From Paratinospora sagittata (taxonomy: Eukaryota; Streptophyta; Magnoliopsida; Ranunculales; Menispermaceae), in NCBI GenBank assembly GCA_035771175.1, contig CM069612.1, positions 30,142,150 through 30,206,149 on the forward strand: 64,000 bases of DNA, read 5' to 3'. Made by a program: the position numbers and the translations under genes. The notes below the pieces were generated by a model that was not told where the DNA came from, searched no databases, and saw only the letters and a program-made list of their open reading frames with translations. This document shows positions 13,101 through 22,820 of this stretch, in pieces (the first letter of the stretch is position 1; every line of letters begins with the position of its first letter).

Positions 13101-16100
13101 CTTGATGGCTGCCTCAGTATTTATCCACAGTTAGAAAAAAAACATTAGCCATCCATCATAACAATGGACAATGAGAGATTAATAGAAATCTCAGGACAAA
13201 TATACATCTTTAAGTGAAATAATTGTTTAGTTCACGGTGCAACATTGATCCAAATGAGAACATGCGTTGAAATGGTTCACATTTGTAATATTTTGCTTTG
13301 ATTTGTGGGATCATTTAAATTGATTTCCCTTCTCCGTGCATTTGAATGAGATTCAATCCTTTACAGGTCCTTGTGAGAAATGTGCCCCCAGACCCTGATG
13401 AATCAGTTGGTGAACTTGTGGAGCATTTTTTCATGGTCAACCACCCATATAACTATCTCACTTGTCAGGTAGGAGGATCCTGCTATTTCTGGTGACTAAA
13501 AAAAATACTTTGAAACTTGTTTTTGAAGGTAGCATTTTTCCCATTCAAAACCAGTAACATAACCTTAGATTTTCAATGATGTCCCCGTTATACATAATTT
13601 GGTAATCGTATTTCCTGTTGCATTGACTTACTATTGTATTACTATCATTCTAGGTTGTTTGTGTGTTTATTTCGTATATGTAAAATGCCTGCAGGTTGTA
13701 TATAATGCTAACAAACTTGGAAAGTTGGTTAAAGAGAAGAAAAAGATGCAGAACTGGCTTGACTACACTGAACTTAAGTACTCCAGAAATCCATCTACAA
13801 GGCCCATAATGAAGGTTCCATACTGTTAGTGACCTTGTTCTTTTATGTAAATAGTGTCTAATATTTCTGTTTTGCTCTTATTCTTCACTAGACATGAACC
13901 TTTCATCTTTCTTTTGGTTGTTGATTTCCTTTCCTATATTGCTTTGCTTAACAGACTGGTTTTCTAGGACTTATAGGAGATGAAGTGGATTCCCTTTCTT
14001 TTTACACATCTGAGATTAAAATGCTATCGGAGGAAGTAAGTTGTTCTTGTACCCCCATTGAGTTTGATGTAGCCAATTATTAATTTTGCTCAAATTAAAT
14101 TAATATTTTCTCTGTTTCTAAGGATACATTTCAATTCTTTCTTTTGTTCCTTCTGGCAATCTCATTTTCTTTTTTTCCACTTGAGGATTGAACTTGATTG
14201 AAAAGTGTTACCTTGCATAATATAAATTAAACCCTGAATGAGAAGGTGTATGTGTCTAGGATTTTCTTTTTGATTGTCACACTCCTTGGGAATACTTGTT
14301 TGTTTTGCCTACTTATATACAAGTGAAAAGCTTCCCTTTAACTGTTGACCTACCCTTATTATTGTAGTCTTTTGTTGGGAGAAACAAGCATTCCCCTCCA
14401 TGTATTTGAAGTTGAAATGGTCTTTCATATAGATTATAGACTACTAATTAGTTGCATGATTTTATAGAATTGGTTTTGTAAGAGATTTGATATGGTTATG
14501 GATTTTCTTTTATGCACAATTTATTCATTGATGATGGTTATGTGGCCCTGCAGATTGAAGCAGAGAGAAAAAGGATTATGAACGACCCTAGATCTATTAT
14601 GCCAGCAGCTTTTGTTTCCTTCAAAACTCGTTGGGCCGCTGCAGTGTGTGCACAAACTCAACAATTCAGAAATCCAACTATATGGTTAACTGAGTGGGCT
14701 CCAGAACCTCGAGATTTATACTGGGACAACCTAGCTATTCCATTCATTTCACTCACTGTCAGGAGGCTGGTTGTAGCTGTTGCATTTTTCTTCCTTACGT
14801 TCTTCTTTATGATCCCAATAACTTTTGTCCAGTCTCTTGCAAACATAGAAGGAATTGAGAAGGCCGTCCCGTTTCTGAAACCTATAATTGAAGTGTGAGT
14901 GTGTTGTACTTCTGTGGTTGTATGCCCTTTTTATTTTTCTTTCTTTTGTATTTTTTTATTGCAAAGTTATTTCATAAAAAGCATGGTGTCTTTTATCTTA
15001 GAGATCATTTAATTCGTCAAACGCATTTTTTGTCTTTCTTCTTATCTAAATTGTTTACTTTAAAAACCTAAGGATTTAACCTAATTAAAAAAAAAATCAC
15101 GTTGTGGCCATGCACATTGATGTTTAAATGATTTAAGCTTATTAAAACAAACAAATTGAAGCTTCAATGTTTTAAGACATGCACCATGTTCCCATGCCAT
15201 TATCATATGAAGTCATGACAAAATATCAATATGTCATGTAATTTAAAGTTTTTTTTTCATTAACTTTAATCAAGGAAAAACCCCAGACAAAGAGTTTATA
15301 GTTTTACTCACAATGATATTTTTTATGTTCTTCTGATTTTTCTTTACACAATTTGACCTTGATTACACCAACTTCTACTTCTAAAATCTTAAAAATCGAA
15401 ATGAAAATGTTTTTGTCAAATTAGGCCTTCCAGTTCCATATCCTCTATTTACATTTATTTTTATCAAGATATGTCCCATAATGTAGTGAGTCACAGGTTC
15501 ACCACATTCTTGGTTTTGTTAGTTTATATGGAGTTATAAACATGTTAAAAATTGAAAGTTTGCACGTCAGGTTCACCACCTGTCGTGCAAACTTTGATTT
15601 TTGTATCAAATTGCTTGCATGCTCAATTATTCATTTTTCTATAAGCTGTTCTCCTTGTTGTCTTGTTTACATAATATGAATTACCATTAGCATAGTGTTA
15701 AAGTAGCCTTAGTTTTTGCAGGCATTTCATTAAGTCATTCATCCAAGGTTTTCTCCCTGGGATTGCCTTAAAGATATTCCTCCTTCTTCTGCCAACAATA
15801 TTGATGCTAATGTCTAAAATTGAAGGTTTTATTTCCTTATCAACACTGGAGAGGAGATCTGCATCTAGATATTATATTTTTATGCTTGTGAATGTATTTC
15901 TTGGAAGCATTATCACTGGAACTGCATTCCAACAACTAAATTCTTTTATCCATCAGTCAACAAATGAGTATGTTTCTTCACTACCATATATGAGTTTTAT
16001 TTGGATTTTTTCATATGCAACAAACATAATTTATTATATCAAATTTATCAATTTTCTGACCAAATAAGGAACTTCTACTTGTTTATATTTTGCCAGATAG

Positions 16101-19100
16101 CCTTATTTTAGTTTGAAGGTCATTACTAACTTATCTGAGTTGGCACAGGCAACAGGTTACAATCTTTTTTTGTTTTGACTATCCATCTAATTTATGTGTT
16201 CAGAAAAGATATATTCTTTAGTTTTCTTGGTCAGAGTCTATCAATTTTTAGAACATTGGCTATTTTCGGCATCCAAATGATTGGCAGTTTGGTAAACTAG
16301 AATATTTTTTGTTATTCTTGCAACAAGGGCAGATGTGTGCTTTAACATATGATGCTCTCAGTGTTGCCTCAACATGATGTCTTAGTGTTGGAAATAGCTT
16401 TTCAAGATAAGGCAAAGGTGAATATAATGTGTAATTTCATTTCATGATGCTGCAATCAAAGGGGTTTCTTTTTATAGGAAAAAAAAGAAACATATTTATT
16501 AGAGAAAAGATATACTAGTGATTATGTGATAGTCCCATATCGGAAAGGAAGGAGTTCTTGGGCTAGTTGATAAATAAGGGTCAAGCTTCCAACTAGTGAA
16601 CACCTGTTCTAAGGGTGGAAGCCTTGAGGGTGGAGGGGGGTGGCGGCATGAGAGGGTTGGTGGTCATTTTGGCTGGCAAACTTCCATGTGGCAGGCTTCG
16701 AGTTAGCCTCAAGAAAGATATTAAAATGAGCACCATGTTTGCGGAAGGGAAAATCTATGATGGTTGGTTGGTTACCTAACGTGAACAGCTTGGTCCTAGT
16801 TAGATAGTCGATCTACTCTAGACAATAATTGTATGCATCTAGGAGGACAAGTTAGTTCTCCCTAAGGGCTTATTTGTTACTATTGTATATTTTGTATTTT
16901 CTTCACAAGTTATTCACAAGAATGACTTCTTGTCTTCCTTCATTCTCTCTTTATTTTTTCTTTATTTTTCGTGTTTTTTTGCATAAGAAATCCTCAAATA
17001 TTCACAATACGTTGCTATATGCGATAATAACTTTTATGATATGTTCATTTGTGCAGCATTCCAAAAACAATTGGTGTATCAATTCCAATGAAAGCAACTT
17101 TCTTCATAACTTATATTATGGTTGATGGCTGGGCTGGAATTGCTGGGGAAATTCTAAGATTGAAACCATTGATCCTTTACCATTTAAGGAATTTTTTCTT
17201 GGTGAAGACTGAAGAGGATCAGGAAGAGGCAATGGATCCAGGAAGTCTTGGCTTTAACACTGGGGAGCCTCAAATACAACTTTATTTCTTACTTGGCCTT
17301 GTTTATGCTGCTGTGACTCCTATTGTTCTGCCTTTTATACTAGTATTCTTTTGCCTGGCATATGTTGTATTTCGCCATCAGGTATTATTGCTACTTTCCC
17401 CTATAAGATTTCAGACATTTTTTTTCTTTACACTCATCATTAGGGGTACTCCAATTTGTCAGATTTTGCAATACTTACAAGAAAAATTGTGCTTAAAAAG
17501 TGTCCTTGTAACGTCATGAGGACCCTGGCAGCCCCCAGCAATTGAAAAGCTATATGCTAAAGGCATGCTTTCATGACCCTAGGTCGTTTGACATCCAGAG
17601 AACCCAACCCCAGTAAGACCAATTGTTTCGTAGTTATGGTCCATTGACCTAAAGAGTATTTCAGCATAACCCATGCTGGACCTACATAGGCTAATAGTAC
17701 GATTCGCTCTTTTAATGTATATCCCAAGAGGACCAAATCGGCTGTTTTCATTTAGAGTTGGTTCTGTTCGTAGCTTATCATGGAAATGTATTTGTGACAT
17801 CACCAGTAACATTTACTCATAATAAAAAGCTCAGTTGTTTGATGCTTGTGGGGAAGTGTGCAATATACAAGAGTGACTAGTGTTACTTGTTAGGCAGAAG
17901 ATAAATATTTTCATTTGTGGGATATTAGGGTAAGATTCATCTTGTTTATAACCTTTTCATGTTTGTAATCTTTAACCAATCATAGACAGCTTTTATTGTC
18001 TGGAAAATAGGGAGCTAGAATTTTTATTTTATTTTATTTTATTTTTTTCTGAATTTGAAGTGGCGAATTCTTCCCTTGAATACATATTGATTGATGAGAA
18101 AAAGCCTCATTATGATTTATGATCCCTCTTTTTTCTTTTTCTTTTTTTCCTCTTTTAGTCTAGTGTCTGGTCTTTGGCCTTTTCCCTTTTCTCTCTTTTC
18201 ACTCTTTGATTTAAATTTTCCTAGTAAATTTTTCCATCGCTTTTTTGTATGTTCACTTGTCATTGTTGCCAGTCGTTTACATTCACTATAAACATTTTAT
18301 GTGAATTTACAATTATTTCATTGACACCAATTTTGTTATAGCAATTTCTCTATTCCAAAAAGCATAGGCTTCCTTATTGGAAATGTATATATGTTTCTTA
18401 TAGGCTCGAATAAATTTTATCTTTCACCCAACAAGACAGATTAAAACATGGTTGGGGGCGGGTTTCTCTTCAAAATTCAATTCTGACTGAAGTACTTGAC
18501 TGATGTTGCAGATTATAAATGTTTACAATCAGGAATATGAGAGTGGAGCAGCTTTCTGGCCTGATGTCCATGGGCGTGTTATAACTGCGTTAATTATTTC
18601 ACAGCTGCTTCTGATGGGCTTGTTAACTACAAAAGAAGCATCAAAATCGACACCCATCCTTATCGCACTTCCAGTACTGACCATATGGTTCCATAAGTTC
18701 TGCAAAGATCGTTTTGAACCTGCCTTCATTAGATATCCACTACAGGTATAATAGTAGGTACTTGTGTACCCGTGTAGATTTCTTCTTCGCACTATGATTT
18801 ATTGATTATAATGCTATATTTCATTTGAGGACCTAGCTTGCGTTTTAGTCTGTGGTTGTGAATTGTGATGATCTTTTTTCTTATTTTTCATTACAAATTA
18901 TTTTGAAAGAACTCCCCTATATTTATTGAAAGATCAATTTTCCTGCAATGCATTGGGTATGATAGCATGAAATATGAAGGGTGGGTAGGAAAATAGGGAT
19001 TTAATTTGAAAAGAACTTACGAGTTAGCTTATTTATTTATATGGTGCTGCATTGCAATGTTTTGTTTATAGTAGATACATTTGATGATGACAATGAAACT

Positions 19101-20358
19101 TTCATATCAGATAATAACAAAACTTTACTTGATCCATAACTGCTAAGAAAGCTTCCCATTTCTACCTTAACACTCAACTTGTAAGCCAAGTAAAACTCCT
19201 GTTCCTACAAACTTAGTGAACAAGCAACTCATATAAATCCTAATCATTCCAAAGCTTGTTTGACAACTCAAAAATATCACAAAACTGCAATTGTTAACTC
19301 TCGCAACATCATAAAAATAAAGCCTTATTCCATCCATTTATCACTATTCTAATCCAAGCCAATTCCAACATTCCTAACCTAAGCCTTAAACTTTTAATAG
19401 AATTTACTAAGAATATTGAAAATAGAAATGTACAATAAAAATAAATCTAGAAGTTACCAATTGGCCAAAAAAATACAAATTAAGTGACTTCAAAGTTCTT
19501 AGTGAGTTTTGTAATTTATTAGGACCACTATCACACAAACACCTTATAGATGACTTTAGATATAACTTTAAAGTTCTTAGGAAATTTGGTATGAAATTAA
19601 GCAAGAACTACTTTAGATCTTACATATTACTCTCTGAAAGACTGAAACTGAGCTCTCCTACAACAAGACAGTAATTTTTTGCAGGCTAAGCATCATAAGC
19701 TTTTGAGAATAGATGTTGTCAAGTCATAGAATGGTAAGACAGGGATAGACCCCTCATTATTTGATTGATGAATGCAATGCAAATCACTTATTTTTTTTGC
19801 CTTCTTTATTTCTAGTTGGTGGTAACTTCATATCAGGAATATGTACAATTTAGGATTTTCATCATCCTAATCACCCTTCTTTATTGTTGAAATATTTTCC
19901 CTAGATAGAATGGAAAGTGAACGGCGATTGAGATGCCATGCATATGTGGCTTTATTAATACATGCATGCGTGTTCAACATTCCATGCATGTTGTTTTTGT
20001 GTTTTCTTCTTTTTACTCATGCATGTATAACATGTGATGATGACAATACAATTTATCCAATCTAAATACTTCACGTTTATCATGAGTTTAGGAAGTGATG
20101 ATGAAGGATACACTCGAACGAACAAGGGAGCCAAACCTTGACCTAAAAGACTACCTTAAAAAAGGCTATATCCACCCAGTCTTAAAGCCTGAGGAAGATG
20201 ATGAAAATCACAAAGTGGTGAAGGAGGAGTGGGAGCAAGTGAGTCTGGTGCCAACAAAACGTCAGTCCCAGAGGAAAACACCATTGTCAACCAGCAACTG
20301 CAGTGGCTCATCTTCATCCTTACTATTGCCTAAGGTAGCTTTTTCCCGGAGTGCCTAA
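1108..20358 (+). CDS. OSCA1-like: OSCA1-type hyperosmolality-gated calcium-permeable channel (CSC1-like, DUF221/RSN1 family)
   Basis: Plasma-membrane mechano/osmosensitive cation channel of the TMEM16-like OSCA family. Coding exons: 1108-1421, 2849-2995, 11640-11775, 13367-13468, 13695-13814, 13955-14035, 14554-14894, 15722-15967, 17057-17381, 18512-18745, 20092-20358. They join in frame to 770 aa, normal for the family (about 770). The N-terminus [16 protein letters not shown] and the block [14 protein letters not shown] mark the OSCA1 clade. A cytosolic segment (about 190-345) precedes [12 protein letters not shown] (349-360), which opens the pore-region helices. Further hydrophobic helices lie in exons 8-10, and the C-terminal tail is charged and Ser-rich. 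All introns are GT-AG. Intron 2 is 8.6 kb and packed with transposable elements. The last exon could instead splice at 20336 (aag|gtagct), which would change only the extreme C-terminus. The gene converges on SEC10. Family identity is near certain; the exact paralogue is inferred. Confidence 0.95.
1803..1987 (+). mobile_element. tRNA-derived SINE in OSCA intron 2-proximal sequence
   Basis: Lies in OSCA intron 1. It has a tRNA-like head with an A-box-like gagagtggttaggtgc (about 1819) and a perfect B box ggttcgagtct (about 1870), a short body, and an A-rich tail ending at 1987. It is flanked by near-perfect 15-bp target duplications, aatctggttctctta (1788-1802) and aatctagttctctta (1986-2000), which overlap the tail by two bases. 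The family is not named. Pol III promoter boxes, the A tail and the duplications together make a SINE the best reading. Confidence 0.82.
3225..3285 (+). repeat. RTE-type LINE 3'-tail remnant
   Basis: Contains the 3'-end signature common in plant RTE LINEs: a 'ccccatgtagttgg' block followed by cttagttgagttgagttgag. The same signature recurs at 40231-40290 and, reversed, at 37365-37430. Only about 60 bases remain. Confidence 0.45.
3300..5157. other. Unassigned AT-rich part of OSCA intron 2
   Basis: About 1.9 kb of intron without a convincing coding frame. Some stretches around 4450-5150 read like decayed retrotransposon sequence, with polar, acidic residues in short open stretches, but stops are frequent and no RT, integrase or protease motif could be recognised. 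Confidence 0.3.
5158..6660. repeat. Dispersed direct repeat (5158-5412 and 6405-6660)
   Basis: Two copies of a roughly 255-bp sequence about 1.25 kb apart. Shared blocks include atgcttgtgagctttagta, attcattgagaag and caaataggctta. The copies differ by scattered substitutions and small indels. A reverse-strand polypurine-like block (read on + as cactccccctccg, near 5459-5471) adjoins the first copy, so these may be the eroded LTRs of a short reverse-oriented LTR element. No target duplication was found. Confidence 0.5.
5480..6488 (+). repeat. Left arm of a large inverted repeat
   Basis: Reads as an imperfect reverse complement of 6979-8195. Matching blocks include gagatagaagacaagatgaa (near 5508), catgatctttttaagta (near 5895), the block around 6170 (tattcaataccga) and cttatggcgtgtaat at the inner end. 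Identity was judged by eye at roughly 75-85% with indels. The arm is about 1.0 kb, and about 490 bp separate the arms (6489-6978). It lies wholly in OSCA intron 2. Confidence 0.75.
6979..8195 (-). repeat. Right arm of the large inverted repeat, interrupted by a LINE fragment
   Basis: Starts with attacatgccataag, the reverse complement of the inner end of the left arm, and runs outward to the ctatctctctatgtgcagg block. A LINE fragment at about 7310-7598 splits it and is absent from the left arm, so that insertion came after the inverted structure formed. A tRNA-Met-like primer-binding sequence (tggtatcaaag, near 8065) suggests the repeated unit is part of an old LTR retroelement. Confidence 0.72.
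7310..7598 (+). mobile_element. LINE (L1-type) 3' fragment inside the inverted-repeat arm
   Basis: One + frame encodes a typical plant L1 ORF2 C-terminus ([12 protein letters not shown], then a [15 protein letters not shown] stretch), as do the other L1 remnants in this window. A 3' UTR with aatatatatctagtttcttg and an A-rich end at about 7595 follows. It is 5'-truncated. A-rich sequence on both flanks prevents a clean call of the target duplication. Confidence 0.7.
8265..8497 (+). repeat. Copia 5' LTR
   Basis: Starts TGTTGAGATTTG and ends TTCTCAACA. It lacks 26 bases present in the 3' LTR, between 'ttactaaa' and 'gccctgta'. A TATA-like tatatatatgg lies upstream of the aagaataaag block. Confidence 0.93.
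8563..9252 (+). repeat. Low-complexity tandem-repeat leader of the Copia element
   Basis: All frames stay open and are rich in Ser, His, Arg and Leu because the DNA is built from tcatcg/ttcgt-like units. It holds a perfect 100-bp tandem duplication (8771-8870 and 8871 to about 8968) and a second direct repeat at about 186-bp spacing (8941-9008 versus 9127-9194). It occupies the position of gag but shows no Gag or CCHC motif, so I treat it as non-coding leader. Confidence 0.75.
9254..10928 (+). pseudogene. Copia reverse transcriptase / RNase H remnant
   Basis: The C-terminal half of a Copia Pol. The RT conserved blocks begin around 9550, the catalytic YVDD is at about 9977, and RNase H follows ([18 protein letters not shown]) up to the stop at 10926-10928. 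Two lesions break the frame: TGA at 9536-9538 where the family has Trp, and a two-base loss near 10580 that shifts the RNase H frame and creates TAG at 10580-10582. The element therefore cannot supply its own enzymes. Upstream residues (from about 9254) correspond to the segment just after integrase. Confidence 0.92.
10936..11194 (+). repeat. Copia 3' LTR
   Basis: 259 bp, directly after the polypurine tract. Full length relative to the 5' LTR and followed by the target duplication tgtct at 11195-11199. Confidence 0.93.
11776..12000 (+). repeat. 134-bp tandem duplication spanning the exon 3 splice donor of the OSCA gene
   Basis: gtaagatcaa starts at 11776, the true exon 3 donor, and again at 11910. 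The following ttttttcctttct and atataaaatgttt blocks are also repeated, and so is ttatctaaagaggttag. The duplicate carries an almost identical exon-end context (aattcatt|gtaag), giving a decoy donor 134 bp downstream. Confidence 0.8.
16535..16875. repeat. Probable uncharacterised repeat in OSCA intron 8
   Basis: GC-richer than the surrounding intron, with a 'gtcccatatcggaaagg' block that resembles starts of many plant interspersed repeats and a G-rich core (gggtggaggggggtggcgg near 16635). No terminal repeats or target duplications were recognised, so the class is unknown. Confidence 0.35.
17500..17825. other. Unassigned balanced-GC island in OSCA intron 9
   Basis: About 320 bp of higher-GC sequence embedded in AT-rich intron. 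Two overlapping minus-strand frames stay open (17557-17751 and 17579-17812), but neither has a motif I recognise. It could be an organelle-derived insert, a transposon piece or a gene fragment; nothing in the sequence settles which. Confidence 0.3.
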
Positions 20359-22820
20359 AATGACTTCATGCAGGATACTGCAAGTAATGTTGGATGCACA
20401 GACAGGTGGCGCCAAAGAGGACACAAGAAAAGAAGAAAGAATGGTAACAATGAGTGGCTGTATTGCAGCTTTGGCAACTTAACTAATCAAAATACCTTAG
20501 TTGTTAGTTTGAAGGTCTCTTTGATATATTGCTGGTAGCTGAGGAAGCTTGCAAAATTAATGTAAATCAGCCAAAGGGGTGGCTAGAAGCAGAGTTTCTA
20601 GTGAGTTGAAGAATTGGTTTGGAAGTATACTTTCTCTTGTAATGAAAAGTTAACAAATGTTTATTGTAAAGACAAGTTTATAACAGAATAATATGAGCGA
20701 TGAATGTCTTTTCTTTGTAGTATTATTAACGGGATCTGTAAAATGTATCTATTATTGCAGATTGACGACAATCTTCAAATTGAGCATGTGCCAGCATTGC
20801 AACCAATTGCCCACAATTTGTGTATCAAAGTTATTAGCAGAACAAAGCTAGAGTTATCTATAATCAGCAAAAAAGAAAGGAAAAAAATAAGGAAAAGAGA
20901 AGAAAAAGTGAAAGAAATTGTATGCACTTGGTCCAGGTCTCGAGTTCGAGCTTCGACGTGTCCTCATTTATCTGTTCCTGTTTGGAAGGCCAGCCCAAAC
21001 GTTTTTGTCATGCCCGAGTTTAGGATTTGTTTCACCCAAAGTGAAGGACACCTCCAGGGTGCTAATCCAAAAAAAAATCATATGCTATACTTCAATATTT
21101 ACATAGTCATTGCAGAAGCTGGCTTGAGACCTACCAAAGACATAATTGTATTTGTCACTCATAACCTATATTGTTGAGGAAAAAATGTGATCATAGGAAA
21201 TGTACATGATTATATTCAGTGATTACCTTGAAATTGCTTTTCTTTTTGGCTTGAAAATAGATGCTATAAATTGCTTTAGTAGTTACTTTATCGAAATCCA
21301 ATCATGCTTTTTTTCTAAAATGGGGACTTTAGGAAAATTGTTGTATACTAAATCAAAATAATCAAAGAATTCTCAAATAAAAATGCTAAATTTTATTTTC
21401 TATTTTCTACCATTTCTCCAATATTTCTGCAACTCATTTTTTATTATTTTTTCTCCATCATCTTTCTCTTCTCATTTTCTCTACACCATTTTGTACAATT
21501 TCTTTTCATGATCTCTTTCATATTTATAAGGAGAAATTTACATCAAAAGATCACCAACTCACATAATGGGCAACTATGATTTCACATTATTTATATAAAA
21601 TACGTATACATATGTATTTATATAATTTAAATGCATGTACTACTTGAATACATATACTTCTTGATATATGTATATAATACATATAATTATTATTTAAATA
21701 TTTAACATATTTACCACAAAAACAATATTGAAGGAAACTGATAAAAAGCAGATAGATACTGTAGAAATTAGGAGAAAAACCATGTAAATAAAGTAAAATC
21801 ATTTTCATGGTTTAGCCAAAAGTCCACATGATGCTCTGGAGCCTTTTCTTATTTAATTCTTGTGATGCAATCCAAATGGTAAAATTCAGAAATGATTTTT
21901 ATCATTTTCAGAAAATAGCCCAATATTTTAGAAAAGTTCCCAAAAAAAAAAAATTACTTCTAAATTTAACAAATCGAATGCTCACAAATTTTCACGAACC
22001 TAACGTTATTTCGTGACTCAACTCGATAATACAATAGTAAGATTGCACGTATCATTTCTTCTCTAGACTTGTAATAGCCTTCTGAAGTTATTTTCTTAGA
22101 AATATCAATGTCCCTAGTCAGAATTCAGACCAAAGAAGTCTACTCTAATTCCCATTGATATATGTTACATCAGGAAATATAACATAATACAGATACAAAC
22201 TTATACAATCAACTAATTGAGAATCCTCTATAATTAGCAGTGTTTGAAACATGTTTCAAACACCCAGTTTTCATCTTATCTTGAATAAGCTCTTCCAGTT
22301 TTAAACTTCAAAAAGAAAAGATAATCAGTAGCAATAATGAGACCAAAGTAGTATTTGCAGTGAACTCCTCTGAAGTAGTCTTAAGTCATGCAATACAATA
22401 TGAATTTCCAACTCTCAGGCAAATACAGCCCTTTTGTCATGCTTCCAACAGTTGCAGAAATCCGAAAGTATGAAACACTCTGAAGGCACAATTCTATTGG
22501 TTTTTCTGTCAACGCTATCAAAGAATTTACACTCAGAAAAAAAAATTGAAATACCTGATTTCCATCCATGATTGACTCTATTAACATTACAATTAATTAA
22601 AATGAAAAAAGAAAAAGAAAAAGAAGAAAACAGAAAAAGACTTCTACATCAGTCTTGTTGTGTCACCAGAGTCTTCTCATGAAAAGATTGGGGGGGCTCA
22701 TTGTTTTCTTCCTTTTCAGGTAAATCGTCAAAATGCTCCAGTTACCCACAAAATGCTACTCTCTTTTTCATTCATCCTTTGGAATCTCATTCCTTGATTG
22801 AACACTTTGCAACTATCACA
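20359..22820. other. Convergent intergenic region between the OSCA-like gene and SEC10
   Basis: Holds the 3' UTR of the OSCA-like gene (at least to about 20700, judging by continuity) and that of SEC10 (below 22820), which approach each other. A SINE-like segment is noted separately at 20925-21077. 21200-22050 is AT-rich with no gene seen; 21590-21720 is especially rich in ata/tat runs. The ORFs here have no family resemblance. Confidence 0.5.
20925..21077 (+). mobile_element. Possible SINE remnant
   Basis: A B-box-like gagttcgagc stretch near 20942, GC-richer body and a tail of nine A residues ending near 21076. No clear A box and no convincing target duplication were found. Confidence 0.4.

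Noticed and set aside
20704..21177. 157-codon ORF downstream of the OSCA gene as a separate gene
   Set aside because: It runs through a SINE-like segment and 3' flank and has no recognisable domain.
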